A stretch of DNA of 64,000 nt from Delphinus delphis (GCF_949987515.2 NC_082687.1:119083838-119147837), one strand, 5' to 3'; shown: positions 33,397 to 46,399, counted from the first letter of the stretch. Numbers and translations: made by a program. Notes: generated by a model not told the origin, from the letters alone.

Positions 33397-34827
33397 ACGT
33401 TTTACTATTATAATTAGAAAATAGAAACTATTTTCAAAAAAGAAAGAGACAAGGAGAATAAGATGGCATGGTGGCTGGTTCATTTGTAATGGTCAGAAAA
33501 ATGTTCTGTTTAGCAGAGGGGCAGAGCAAACTTATCAGCTAAATTAGTCTCCACTTACTCATTCAACAAACATTTCAGAGACTCTACCATGTGCTACTCG
33601 CTGTGATCAGCTCTCTTCCTATAAAGAGCAACTAACCTTTTGGCAGGTAAGACACAGAAGCAACTGGAAATAACCAGGAATCACATATTGAAGTTTACTT
33701 TTCTGTGTAGCTTGTAATCTACTCTAAATTTAGATATAAATGTGAAAAGACTGTCCAAGCTGTATAAGATATTAAATAAATGTAAATCTGATTTTGAACA
33801 GTAACACCTCAAGAGTGTTGTATTCAAGTACTGATAATAACAACAGTATAGGGTGTGAAACTCATCTAAGTTTCATTTCTAATATTTACATTTCCCCTCC
33901 TGTTTATATTCTAAAATAAATAAAGTGTGATATAGTACAGAGTAAAATAAAAACTTTTAAAAAGGCAAATCATCCAAATGGTTGGAGTCTTAAAATAAAT
34001 TTTATTTCACTTTTTAATGTGCTGATATTTTCTGTGATAATTGAAAATACTGAGCTGGTAATATAAGGAGAATAATGGAACTCACATGGTTAGAACAATG
34101 AAAGTCATTGTATTTGGAAAGTAAATGTCTCCAGCTTAGAAATATTTCCTAGATGTGAAACGAAAAAATGATTCCCTAGTGCAGTTTCCTTGGAAAGTGA
34201 GGTGATGTGTGATTTAAGTAATTACAATCCTTCCTAACAGAGCAATATATTCAGAATATAAAGTGAGCACTGTGTCAATATAAAAATTAGCAAATGACAT
34301 AAATGACTAAAAACAGGGAATAAAAATTGATTTCAAACAAATTCTGAACATAACCTCCCTACTTTCTAAAGTAAACCTATGTTTGATCAGAGACATATAT
34401 AGTATTCAAAGTAGAAGCCTACCAGCAATGAAAAAACCCAATTCACTGAGGGCATTAAACTTAAAATTTCAATTTATATGAAGGAATAAAAGAGAAAGAT
34501 CCAAACCAGAACCAAATTGAATTTTCCAAACTCAAGTCCCTTCATTTTTCCGCATTATTTCCTCGCTTAGTGTTTTGATATAACTTCCTGTCAGAGCAGC
34601 ATAAAGAGAGTTGTGAACTTGTTATTTCCAAATTGCCCTGAAAACTGGAATTTTGCTAATGCAATATCTTCCATCATGTTAATTGGCCTTGAGCCACATC
34701 AAATTCAAGCCAGGAAACTAAATGTACTGCCTTAGAAGGGTCTCTGTGTATTTAATTACCATGCTGGAGGACATGTCATTAGCTTAAACTCTGAAGCCTT
34801 CTGCAAAAAAAAGGGCAACTCAAGAAC
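33397..34827. other. Mostly unassigned; L2 scrap
   Basis: A minus-strand L2 3' end is likely at 33555-33640 ('attcaacaaacatttcagag', 'ctaccatgtgctactcgctg'). The rest is AT-rich and unassigned. Confidence 0.4.
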
Positions 34828-34859
34828 TGCCACACACAGAAAGAACAGACTTATGACTC
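34828..34859 (+). repeat. 32-bp dispersed direct repeat, copy 2
   Basis: Second copy of the 33365-33396 word, differing at two positions ('aaca' for 'aact', 'ttatgactc' for 'ttataactc'). Confidence 0.6.
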
Positions 34860-34879
34860 CTTCAGCTGGCTGCATGCTG

Positions 34880-35155
34880 TCTGCAGCCTGCCTGGGGCCT
34901 AGTTAGACCTCCAAGTGAGCTCTGTGCCTTCCCAGTTAATGCCAAAGATGTTTCCATTGAGGTAAAAGCTGGCAGATCCAGTCTCCAGATACACAAATTT
35001 CATGCTGAGAGGTAGTGCCAGTTCTTCCGAGATTAACTGATAAGTAGCTCCTTTGGAGAATTCTAATTTGGTATTCTTTCCAACAGTATTTCCCCAAACA
35101 CTTCCTAGCACATGGTAGTAACTTTACAAGTTATTGTCGCATTGAATCAAACAAA
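34880..35155 (+). mobile_element. L2 LINE 3' end
   Basis: 'gtagctcctttggagaattc', 'ccaacagtatttccccaaac' and 'cctagcacatggtagtaac', then a diverged 'aataaatatttgttgaatgaat' (35129-35155), match the L2 3' end in order. The protein-like minus-strand open frame 35111-34899 (VLGSVWGNTVGKN...) lies entirely inside it and is therefore taken as spurious. Confidence 0.6.
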
Positions 35156-37428
35156 GAGTTTATGTGGGCATAAAGTATTAAAAACAGACAGACAGAAGAT
35201 ATACCATAGATACCTTCTTTGGCATTTTGTTTAAGCTGGGCCTTAGAAAATGGAAAGTCTATGTTCATCCCATGGGTGTTGTTTGTATGGAAAAAGCTTT
35301 TCTGAAATGTGCTTTATGGAGTCTGGCTGAAAACACAAGTTTTCTAAAAGCCCCCTGTCTTATATCTCTGTGAATGTATCCATCCAATAAAAGTTAATGT
35401 TATGTAATATATTACACATAAACACATGCTTGAGATGCTACTTTCTTATTTTGGAAAGAGAAGAGACTTAATTAGACTGTTGTCCAGAAACCCAATGTAA
35501 CTTTGATGTGTATTAGTTTGAAGAACTATAATTTCTGAAAAACTGACAAATTTGTCTCATAAGTTTAAATATTGAAACTGTTTAAAGCATGACTAAGAAT
35601 TAACAAAATTTATGAGAAAATATAGGTGAGGATCTGTGATGTTCTGTGAGTAATTAAAAACACTTAGCACTTCAAAATTAATTTCTCTTTTATCTGACAA
35701 AACAATGTGAATGGATAGAAAATACGTATGCCAGTCTGAGAAAGTAGATGACACCATTCACTTCTCTCTTCACCATGTGGACAGCAACTGTATAAATGGC
35801 CCTCCCAGAATAGTTTAATTTAGGGTCAGGTAAGAAGTAGGTTAAAAATGAAGAGGCCAAAAGAATTGTAAAAATGCTTATGATATCATAAAAATGATCA
35901 TTTTAGCTTTCGCTTACCACACAGTCTTGCTTCAACCAAAATATTTGCCTATCACCCTATAAATGTCCCTACACTGTTCCTCCCTTTATGAGCAAAAAAT
36001 GAAGCTTTAAGGGATGTTTAATAGCCAGCAGCTTTTTGGCTGCCAAATACTGCATCTGGAGGGTAGTGTACTCTTCATGTATGGGAAGAAAAACCAAAAA
36101 ACAAAAACCTGTTGTTTAATTTTCTTAAAGTCCACCAGTGTTTTGCATCAAGATATTTAAACGCTTTGAATGTGGGGAAAGACACAGGAGCTCCTTAAGG
36201 GCATCTGAAACCAGTGTATTGTTCCCAGAAAGCAATGAATAACAGAGATTGTATTTGACCACATTCAATACGTAGGTTGAACAAGTGCTAATGTGAGTGA
36301 GTTTAATGCCAGGTAAAGGAGGCACGTCATGGGAATTTAACATTCATTTTATTCTACTGTGATTACCTCTACTTGAGGCTATAATGAATCATAATAGTTT
36401 TCCTTGCTAGGTAATAATTATAATTTTCTGAACACATAATTTATTAAAAATAAATTTCTTAAAATAGATGTTAGGACAGGGAAAAAATTCTGCTTTAGGA
36501 AAATTTAAATGAGGAGCTGGTCTTATAAGAGTACATCAAAGCAAGGATGACCCCAGGATCATGATATATTGAGTGGGGCTGCTTTTTAAACAATATGCTT
36601 CGAGATTTTGTTAACAGGAAATATAAAAACCATAAAATACTGTTTTTACTTTGATAGTTTCTCACTGGGATCAAAGTTGTTTCCTCTGCCCCTTTACTTT
36701 AGAAAGAAGTTTGGTATGACAACCGTGATATCAGTGTATCACCTTCAAGAAGTGGCAGATTTTACCCTGCAGAACCTAAAACGGTTCAAGTAGGAAGGGG
36801 TCAGTTCAGGAGAGGAAGAGGGAAAGATGACCAGCACTCACTATTCAGTTCCTACTCTGTGGCCTCTCATCTCCCTGCTTTCTTCTCTCTTTCTCACCTC
36901 CCTTGAGAGGGGGGTATGGACTGCAGCATCTGCCTCATCCACCATCCTTCTTCTGGACTCCAAGTCATATACACCAAAGAGGTTAACCTGAAAACCATCT
37001 CCTGAGCAGTTTAAATTACTGTCAAAGGACCTACCTGTCTCATTCTCTTAGAAATACAAAAGTTTTACTACTGTAGAAAAAAATATGTTAACTACTAACT
37101 TCTGAGTAATTTTCATCATGGGTAAATGGAGAGACTCTAAACATTAATTTGGGTTGCTGAGGAGAGGGGGCAATAGAATGGGACTCAGGAGCTTACAGAG
37201 TCCTTGTAATTCTCCACCTGGAAGAAAATGGTGTGTGGGGTGGGATGGGATGGGGAGGTAATCCCTACTTCTTTGCATTGTGGTTCTACTGAAGGAAAAG
37301 CTAGACTATACATAACTTCAAAACACAGAAACAATAGTTTGTTTGCCTGCTTTTCTTCCTTCCTTCTTTCCTCCCTTCTTCTCTTTCCTTTCCTCTCTTT
37401 CATTCTTTTTTTTTTTTAAACTGGTAAA
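35156..37428. other. No recognised feature
   Basis: AT-rich, 2.3 kb, with a pyrimidine-rich tract and T run at 37350-37417. No named repeat and no supported exon. Confidence 0.35.
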
Positions 37429-37476
37429 ATTTGCCAAATATGGACCTTTGCTACCAAAGGTCCATATTTGGCAAAT
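37429..37476. repeat. Perfect 22-bp inverted repeat, 4-nt loop
   Basis: Arm 1 (37429-37450, 'atttgccaaatatggacc' then 'tttg') and arm 2 (37455-37476) are exact reverse complements, with 'ctac' (37451-37454) between them. The stem is 22 of 22 base pairs. Neither arm is part of a recognised repeat. It could fold as a DNA cruciform or RNA hairpin. Origin by template switching or a foldback assembly artefact are alternatives to function. Confidence 0.95.
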
Positions 37477-37800
37477 GTGGGGTATCATCTTTCCTAGAAA
37501 TCGTTCAACATCATATGTTGTCTTCTACGCTTCTATAATATCTATAGTATCTTAGAGGTTGTCAGTATAATTGGTTAATCCTCAAACTACTCCTGTGAAC
37601 TGAATTTCTATTTTGCTTACACATTTTATAATAATTTATATGAAATTGATCAATGCTTATTATAGGCCTGCTGCTAAAGTGGGTTATACCGTTGTATGCT
37701 GAGTTCTTTCCCTTGAGGTAGAGAAAATCTCATCAACGAGACAAGACTTATACATACAGCACAATTATAGAATAATAAACTGTGATGCATAATAAAATGC

Positions 37801-37868
37801 TAAATTTATACAATTTATAAATTGTATAAATTTATACAATTAAAGGCTAAATTTATACAATTAAAGGC
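37801..37868. repeat. 34-bp perfect palindrome running into a 21-bp tandem duplication
   Basis: 37801-37834 is its own reverse complement with no spacer (centre 'attta|taaat'). It overlaps two exact 21-bp copies beginning 'taaatttatacaattaaagg' at 37827-37847 and 37848-37868. The sequence is entirely AT-rich apart from the 'ggc' of each unit. Confidence 0.95.
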
Positions 37869-38369
37869 TAAAATGCTTGTTATTGATACTGAATGTAACC
37901 AGTTGAGAGGAATGGGATAAATCAGCAATTCTATATTCATTCAAGCTTCTAGTCACTTCCCCACCTTTGCCAATTTCAGACACTGTGGCCAGGTTAGCCT
38001 ATTGTCAATCCTTGTTCAATTCTTATTGGCTTCCCTTGTGCACAGTTGTGATTCTCACAGTGGAAGTACCTATAGGCTTCTTTTAATGAAAAGTTTTTCA
38101 CAGACCAAGAACCCTGAGAATATGTCTCCAGATCCACAGGTTATGAGAACCCATGTTTGAGCAACACCGACTTGAGAACCTGAGGGTAATTATTTCTTTA
38201 AATTATCTTTCACTTGAAAGAAATTTTGTCTTTATACACAGAGAATCATTGGCGTGTACAATAAGTCCTCAACTATTTAGTATCTCACTCAAGATGAGTT
38301 TTGTATTACATGCCAGATGTGGAAGTCAAACCAAAAAGCTCACTGGAACCAACACAAGTCCTCAACTTA

Positions 38370-38740
38370 CCTACACAACTTTTTTGTATACATTCTGCCT
38401 TCAGCCTGGAATACGCTTTCCTTTTTCTTTTTTTCCATCTGTCCCCCTATTTTCTTTTTGCCAGAAACTAGGTCAAACAAATCCTTCTTCACGCATCTCT
38501 TTATGCTCACAACTAGGATTCTCACCTTCCTCTGATGTCTCAGGGCAGATTATCTGTGCCTCTTTTATGACACGAAACATTCAACATTTATTATACTTAG
38601 GTGTGTGTGTGGCTTTTCACTTCTAAACTGCAAGCAGCTAGAGGAAAAGGACAGGATCTGATTCATTGTCTAGAAGCAGCTGGCCCAATATCTTGCACAC
38701 AAAAAAGGTGCCAAATAAGAAGTCAAAGAAGTAACTACAT
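38370..38740 (+). mobile_element. L2 LINE 3' end (diverged)
   Basis: 'cttcagcctggaatacgctt', 'cttctaaactgcaagcagct', 'gaggaaaaggacaggatctg' and 'ccaatatcttgcacacaaa' follow the L2 3'-end layout. The plus frame 38153-38626 (157 codons) largely lies in this element. Confidence 0.55.
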
Positions 38741-38926
38741 GGGTCAATGACTAGAGTGAAGCTTGAGAAAAGCCATAAATGGTCGATAGAATGTAGAAAG
38801 TGACTGAAGAAGGGATTTTTTTGTTAAGGGACTTAGTAAATTTCTCATCCTATACCTGAGCTGAGGATTTAAGAACACAGGAGAGAAGATATAGCTACTC
38901 TTCACCCTATTAATGAAATAGAGTTG

Positions 38927-39244
38927 GGACTTCCCTGGTGGCACAGTGGTTAAGAATCCGCCTGCCAATGTAGGGGACACGGGTTCAAGCCCTGGTCTGG
39001 GAAGATACCACATGCCGCGGAGCAACTAAGCCAGTGTGCCACAACTACTGAGACTGCACACCTAGAGCCCATGCTCCACAACAAGAGAAGTCACCGCAAT
39101 GAGAAACCTGTGCACCGCAAAGAAGAGTAGACCCTTCTCACCACAACTAGAGAAAGTCCACGCACAGCAACGAAAATAAATTAAAAAAATAAATTAAATA
39201 AGTTAAATTAAAAAATAAATTAAAAAAAAATAAAAAAAAAAGAT
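38927..39244 (+). mobile_element. CHR-type SINE (long type)
   Basis: Head 'gggacttccctggtggcac' (38927 on), B box 'gggttcaagccc', long body with 'cacaactactgagactgc' and repeated 'accgca' motifs, and a long A/T-rich TAAA-type tail. A 9-bp duplication 'atagagttg' is present at 38918-38926 and 39245-39253. Confidence 0.92.
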
Positions 39245-39253
39245 ATAGAGTTG

Positions 39254-41069
39254 TTTCCTAGGTGAAAATGTGTGCTATTGAGGAGAAATCATCTGAAGAT
39301 CCAAACTTGTCAAGGGGAATTTATCAAATACTTAAAAAACAAATAAAATAACTTCCGTAACTTGCTATGATTCTTGCCCCTTGAAGAGCAGCGAAAAAAA
39401 ATGTGTTCAAATAGTCCACACTGTTATCCACCATATATTTCTTATCAACTCTTTATGGTTGTATCCAGATAAGTTCTCGTCTACTCTTAATAGACTGAAA
39501 ACCTTTGTCTGGAAACTGAAGTGCTCCTACTAGAATATTACTATTAGAGGCATGTATCCTCTAAATGATGTGTCTGTAATTACCTTTCAGAATCTTCTGA
39601 CTGATTGGTGAGCATGACTAATTTCTCTTCGTGTTTCTCATTTTTATTTAAGAGTTGTCCACGTGGAAACTAAAAGGAAAAAATATAAAGAACATGAGAC
39701 TTGGCCGTATCTCAAGGGAAGATAACTACGTCAGTCAATGGAGGAGAAACCACTTGTTAAATGCATTTTTCCCAAAAGCCATGTTTTTATTCTCATGTCT
39801 TGTTTTCAGCACTGACAGTTACGAGAAGACAGACCGTGAACTTGCCTTCTGTCTAGTTTCAATCAAAGGTAAAATACTGGGTGTAAACATAAGGACCCAG
39901 TCTTCCAGTTAAGGAAGAGTCTCATGACAGGGAGAAATTGTCCAGGAGCAAGTGAAGAAAGCTGGAGATTCCAACGCACGAGTCATAAACTGTTAATGCT
40001 GTCAGACTGACATGTTTGTAGTTCAATTAGCCACAGTCCAGGAATGAGTTTTCCAGGAGTGCCTAACAACGCAGTGACACCAAGAGCTTTCTTCTCAGAA
40101 TCTCATTTATTCCAGCTTTTTCTCCAATAGAAGTTAATGATTATTTCCATGATTTTCAGGATAACAAGGGAACTGGTAATGTGATCATTAAAAAAGGAGG
40201 AAATTTTAAAAGGCGTGTAAGACAGAATTTTTTTCATTTCCCAATTTTTTTTCCTGTTTAATATTAATTGCAACTTAAGCACCAAACTATGGTCAAACAT
40301 TACACAGACATCATAGGCCCTCATGGGGATTATAGTAGATTCTTGAGATTGAAGCATTTGAAGACATGGGTATGTTTTAAAAGCCAATTCCTGCAGGCAC
40401 TTAACACATTTGAAATGCATCTGGAAACCACTAATTGCTGTGATCCCATAAGAAAAGTTAGGCTGTTCAAGTGTGTGGGAAACATGAAGCCAGTTTGTTT
40501 GAGTTTTATGAGTTTCTGTTTAATAGTAACAACAACAAAAAAAAGTTTGTTTGTTAAATTGCTCCAAGAAGGATTTGTTTTAGCTATTGGCAGGCTGTCT
40601 TTACATAGTGTAGGAGGGTGGCTTTTTTATTTTGTTTTTTTTCAGCTTGTGACAGCTGTTTAAAAGTCATCCATTACCACCATGGTAGCCAGTTGCTAGA
40701 TGAAAGCAAATGCCTTTCAGGACTGTTGTAGGAATTAGACCACCAACTAGTACAACTATCTTTTAGCTATATAAAATTGCAAAATTGCCCAGTTTCTTCA
40801 TGGGGCGCTCTGGAAATACCATACAATTCTGCAGATGCTTTGAAAAGGCATGCAAGTGAGGTGCTACCTGACAAAGCATGACTTGCAGTTAAGTGTGCAC
40901 TCTATAATTTCTGGAAGATGAGGTTTTTAAAACATTTCATTTATAAAATAAAATTGCAGTAAGTTTTAAAAAATATCTTCAATGGTTTCATTATTCCTAA
41001 AATTACTTTTTAAAAAATGTCAATTTCCTAGCAGAGCTGAAATGACACATGGAGTCCTGGAGTATTACA
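39254..41069. other. No recognised feature
   Basis: AT-rich DNA. Open frames such as 40268-40663 (plus, 131 codons) have no recognised domain or splice context. Confidence 0.35.
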
Positions 41070-41240
41070 GAATCATAGAATTTGAGACCTCGGAGAATAC
41101 TGAGAATTATGACATCATCATTTTACAAGAGAGGAAACAGAAGCCCATAGAGGACAAATGATTTGACTAACTAATGCCTCATCTAGGATTAGATGTCAAG
41201 CCATTTGACCCCTAGTCCATGACTTTCTATTGTTGTTCCA
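41070..41240 (-). mobile_element. MIR or L3-related fragment
   Basis: 'tcattttacaagagaggaaa', 'cagaagcccatagaggacaa' and 'gacccctagtccatgactt' correspond to the antisense MIR/L3 words 'ttttacagatgaggaaactgaggcc' and 'ctccaagtccagtg'. The exact family is uncertain. Confidence 0.5.
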
Positions 41241-42887
41241 CAATTGAACGTTATACAGGTGAAATTTCAAGTTTGAAATAAGATGAGATCTAATGTTAAA
41301 ATATTTAAAAAGTTATATAGGAAATGTTTACATTATAAATGAAACCTCATAAAAACATATTTCTTAGGCAAGGACATTGTATTATTTGAACTCTGGTGGT
41401 AAAAAATCCCCGAAAACAGCATATGGAGAGGGAAATTTCCAAACTTAAAATGTTATAGTTTATACCACAATGAAAAAATAAAAACAACAAACAAACCAAC
41501 AAACCAAATGTTATAGTTTAAAATTCACAGGTAATACCTCCGAGGCACTAGAAACAGATGGACTAGGTACTGTCTCAAAAGTGTACTTTACTGAACATTG
41601 TATTTCCTTCTAAATAGCCTTTTCATAGGCTGGAATTTTACACTTGTTATTCTTCTACCCAGGAAGTCGAAATATCAACTAATGATAATCAGAAAAGTCA
41701 ATATCACAGGAATAATCATAATTTCCAATAGTTTATACATTTCCCCTGATGGGGGGTGTTTTTCCATGAGAAGAGAAACAAAGAAGACAATCAGAAAAAG
41801 ACACTGAGCAATTAAAGAGCTTCTCTTTCAAGTAGAAGCAAATAAATCCAGCCAACATTGAAGACATAGGGCCTTTCTCAATGTCGGTGCCTCACTTTTT
41901 TTTTTTAGTCGTAGAGAAAATGAACCACTTTAGGAGTCTCATAAGACTTAGTAAACATGTGTGTGCCTCTCTGCACTTTATCTCTACAAACTGTAAGTCA
42001 GGGTGATGTTAAACCATAAGATAAAGAATTCTACTGAAGTTCTTGCTCCTTTAATTTTTCACAGAATCAGCCTAGAAGGGAGGTAATGGACTTCCTGAAA
42101 TTTAATTGGCTAGTGTGGAGACGTGAAACAGGCAGGAGCAAAGCACCTGCTACACCAAACCAGGAGACACTGTGGTCAGAACCCCCACATCTATAGCAGC
42201 ACATCACAGCCTACTGCAGCTTGATTGAGGTTCATTCATTTCTTGCAAAATGTGTAATTCAAGTATTTTTGCTTTGCTAAACATTTAAAATGTTTGAGGC
42301 AGATCCCAAATGGGAAAACCAAGTCAGACATAGAACAGGGTGAACTTTCATTAAAATGAATAGTATCTGAATATCAAATAGTAGAAAGATAAAGGAAAGA
42401 TAGGGTACCTGACGCCTCTTAGCCTTTGCCCATTCAAGGTGAATTTCTCAGTTTATCCCGAAGTACTTGCAATATAAACTAGTCTAGTTTGTACTGCTGA
42501 TCATGGTGTCTGCCTGCTCTACTCTTATTTCTATTAACTTCTAGGTAGAAGTCAACAGATCTTTCTCTCATATCTGTGATATTGGTCTCTACCCTGCAGG
42601 GTCATCCGAGAAGCCATTATTTCTCCCAGATATGTTCACTATGTGGTCCACGAGCCACTGAACCTTTGTACCCTATCATCCTTGATAAGAAGTGTGACCG
42701 TAATATGACATATGTTCTTTTCAAACTTTTTGGAAAAGGCCTAAGTTGTCAGGTTAAAGTTCAGGAAATAAGGTGAAGACAGTAAGGCTAAGTAATAACA
42801 GTGGTTTAAAATATAGGGTGAAAAATAGAGCTGTCTTCCTTCCCTCGTTTGTAAACTTTTAAAATATGTTTTCTTTGTATGGATAGA
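41241..42887. other. No recognised feature
   Basis: AT-rich with a small AAAC-rich patch at 41480-41506. No gene or named repeat. Confidence 0.35.
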
Positions 42888-43120
42888 AGCAGAGTAGCAT
42901 AGTGATTAAGAACAGGCTGGGAAGCAAGACTGCCCAAGTGCAGTCCCGGCTCCTCTAGTGACCCACTGAGAGATTACAGTCTTCCTGTGTCTCTGTTTCC
43001 TCTCTGGTAAGATGGGAATAATAATAGTACCTGCCTCATTAGGGCCGTAATGAGGCTTAAATATGTTGATATATGTAAAATATATACAGTAGTGTTTGGC
43101 CTGTAGTTAGTGTGCTATAC
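42888..43120 (+). mobile_element. MIR SINE, near full length
   Basis: In order: 'gagtagcatagtgattaaga' (tRNA-like head), 'gtgcagtcccggctcctcta', 'ctctgtttcctctctggtaa', 'aataataatagtacctgcct', 'ttaaatatgttgatatatgt' and 'cagtagtgtttggcctgtag'. This is one of the most complete MIRs in the window. Confidence 0.9.
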
Positions 43121-43260
43121 TTGTTTATGGGTGTCATTTTGACAGAGTCTGAGGAGGAAGGAGGTAAATAACTGATCGTTTCATCACCTTGACTCATGGT
43201 GGGTAGGAGGGGCTCGTACCGGGAGAGCTTGGTGTATGGGGGTTGGTGTAGATGATATCT

Positions 43261-43458
43261 ATTTTTGTGGTACGCGGGCCTCTCACTGTTGTGGCCTCTC
43301 CCGTTGCGGAGCACAGGCTCCGGACGCACAGGCTCAGCGGCCATGGCCCACGGGCCCAGCCGCTCCGCGGCATGTGGGATCTTCCCGGACTGGGGCACAA
43401 ACCCGTGTCCCCTTCATCGGCAGGCGGACTCTCAACCACTGCGCCACCAGGGAAGCCC
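43261..43458 (-). mobile_element. CHR-type SINE (short type)
   Basis: Minus-strand head at 43458 ('gggcttccctggtggcgcag'), body intact to 'cgcgtaccac', but the poly(A) is nearly gone (about five T on the plus strand). Near-perfect duplications 'gatgatatct' (43251-43260) and 'gatgacatct' (43459-43468). Confidence 0.92.
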
Positions 43459-43468
43459 GATGACATCT

Positions 43469-46399
43469 TTTAAGGTTCCTTTTGACTCTAAAATTCTCTG
43501 CTTCTAAGATTCCGAGGAAAGAAAGAGGTGCTTGCTTTCAAAGAATTCACATCCTATTGAGAAAGTAGGATGCTAAGCCTTAGAGGCTCAAATCCAGGTG
43601 TTTCTTATTTTCATATCTCCAGGATCCTACCTGGTACTTATCTCACAGTGAGGACCAAATATTTTCACAGTAGAATTAAGAAGGATACCTAACTGAATAA
43701 AAGGATAGATGTGAAAATGAAAAATAACTGATACTGACATTAAGAGTTTGAGGATTATAGGACCTAACTATGGCCAGCATCAGTTGCTCTGATGTTTTTA
43801 ATGGATCATTTACATTGTTTTATTTTTACCTTTTATATCAAGGAAATTTGACAACAGGAGGGCTTAAAAGTTTACTTAAGTTGTTTTATACTTTTGTTTT
43901 CCTGGGGGAAGACTAGTATAAACCACATACAATTTCTGGGAACCAAAAGATTTCCAATTAAAGACCATGGAAGTTAGAGTACCTAACTGGCTGACAGCAT
44001 CCTCTCAGCTAAAAGCAAACACATTTTTTGTTTCCACTGTTTGGTTAATTTCTTCTTCCTCTTCTTCTCCCCCACCAGTTCCTCCTCTTTTTAAGGAGTT
44101 TCTTACTGCTCAAGAAGCAGCTGTTGCTTTCTGTTTAACTTAACCAAAAGATATCCTGGATTCTTGGATGGATTTCAGTACATCAGTGAAGATCATAAAC
44201 TCTTTGATTGTTTAAGCAGAAGTTTACACAATCCACAGTTCCAAAATAACCCAACTTTAGAGGATAAACTTACTTTTGGAAGTAAACCAAGTTTTATGAG
44301 CTATTTGCCATTTGTGGCGACAAGTTTTTAATACAGTTGGACTTTTAAAGTCAGGTTCAAGGACTAGGGTGTGAGCATTACCAGTCATGGTCAACTGTGC
44401 AGAAATGGTTTTTACAGACCTTGAAAATATCACATTAAAAATGGCCAAAGAATTCTTCTACAATTGTATAACATTGTTATGTTGGTCAAGTCTATGCTAT
44501 AGCGTTGGAATGTGTCAAAATAAATGAGCAATCAAAGGCATGAAAGTTTTACTTAAAACATAAAGAAGGCTGTCCGCTGAGGCTGACAAGTGATTTTTAT
44601 CTATATAGAATGCTCTGCCCTCTGGGGCATATGATTTAGAACTCATAATATTTACCCGGAAAATCTATTTCATTCCAGAGTCTACCTTAACTAAATTCAA
44701 AATCAAACGTTAACCAGGTCCAATGCATTTAGGATGAAATGTCCTAGGTAAGTACTAAACCATTATGAAAATTATTATCCTTATATCTAAATATATATGA
44801 TAAATAATAAAGATTTTATCATATGCTGAAAACATACATACTTATACCCTCAAACTTACATATATGAAATCACTTATATTGATTTTTAAAGGAATGATCT
44901 ATTAGTGTCTAATACACAAATGTTTTCTTATCATCACATAAGAGACCTACAAGTAGTCAGTTGATCAAAAAATTGGTTAAAACTGGGACTCATGAAGAAT
45001 AACACACTACTATCATAATAAGTTATTATAACTTAAGATACACAAGTGCACCTCAGTCACCAAGCCCTCTCTTCCCAGCAGGGATCAACTGATTTTGTTC
45101 CAGAGAGCCTTTCTGGCCCACAGCAAATCCTCCATGAATTCTAGTTTTCATTTTGTTTACAAGGGAATTAGACTTGTAAGACATTTACAAAGCTGTCTGA
45201 AAATAGAATGCTTTTCGATGCTTATATTTTTCCAGTCTTTTAAATTTGCCTCACCCACATCCAATTTAAATTGGGCAACTCACCTGTGTTGGATGTTTCC
45301 AAGGTACTCCCATTAGCTTGTACAGAACAATTCTCTTACATTTTTTGTACTCATGAAACATCAGCTTATACAAATTTTATTTAAATTATGTAATTGCAAA
45401 AAAATTAAAATTGTCACATATAGCTTGGGGGAAAAAAGAAGACTGACCTTTGGTAAACGTACCACTTAACTTTTGGAGGCAGAAATAAGAGAATGTCCTT
45501 AGCTGCGAGTATTAGGCGTGCCTTGAGTGCCAGTTTACAGAGACAATAGACAGAATGGTTAATGCATGCTGAGTTGGTTAAGTGGAGTTTGGAAAAAGAG
45601 CAGAGCTTTCAGTCAGGAGTGGGAAAGTGCCTGCAGCGTATCAGGAAGCTAAGATAAATTGGCCACATTAGGTGGTGGGAGGGCCTGTGGAGAACAAGTA
45701 AATGAATGTCCTGCCTCAAGGCTTTCAAATTCAATTTTTTTTTTAAAAAAGCAAAGTGAACAAACAAAAAACAATGCTCTTAAAATATATTTCTGTTGAC
45801 TTTCAGCAACTATCAAGTCTATTTTTCATAGCCGTTTGTAACTTCCAAAGCGTGAGCTTATTTGTTGCCAATATGTAGATACTCATGCATAAGTTTTGAG
45901 ATCCTTGCGATTATTAGTAAGAAAGAAATATGAAAAAAAGCACTAGATTAGAAACTAGAAGGTCTTTCGTTTTTATTAGTTTTTTTCTGGTCCCAATTCC
46001 TAAATTAACTAGATGTAAAATTTTAAGCATTTTAATTATTTTCTCTAGATTTCAGCCCTCTTTGGCAGAATCAAGGCCTGATTGCATTATCTCTAATGTC
46101 CCTTGAATTCTAAAATTCCATGATGATTATTGCCAGATATTTACTGTCAGCACTGGGAATGATGACCAGGATCACTACTGGGTTAACCCTTATGGTGGGA
46201 AGGAGACACAGGTGCTATTGTTCTCTGTGTTTGGTTCTCCTTAAAGTAGAATTAAATGACTTGTATAAAACTCAAGAACGAATTGGGGAGATAAAGGGCC
46301 AGACAAACTTTTCTTTATGCTTAATGTTCTATTACATTGGCTGGTAAGAAATAACTTCAAGTATTGTATAGCTTCTTTGCAATGCTTGCAAACCACTGA
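43469..46399. other. No recognised feature
   Basis: 2.9 kb of AT-rich sequence. Short T/A runs at 45735-45750. No gene or named repeat. Confidence 0.35.

Noticed and set aside
34899..35111. Protein-like minus-strand frame (VLGSVWGNTVGKN...)
   Set aside because: The plus strand here matches the L2 3' end word for word ('gtagctcc...', 'cctagcacatgg...'), so the frame is antisense repeat sequence. It also begins at GTG, after a nearby in-frame stop.
37801..37868. CRISPR-like short repeats
   Set aside because: Only two adjacent units with no spacers, in a mammalian genome; it is a tandem duplication.
38153..38626. 157-codon plus-strand open frame
   Set aside because: Mostly covered by a diverged L2 3' end; no coding signature.
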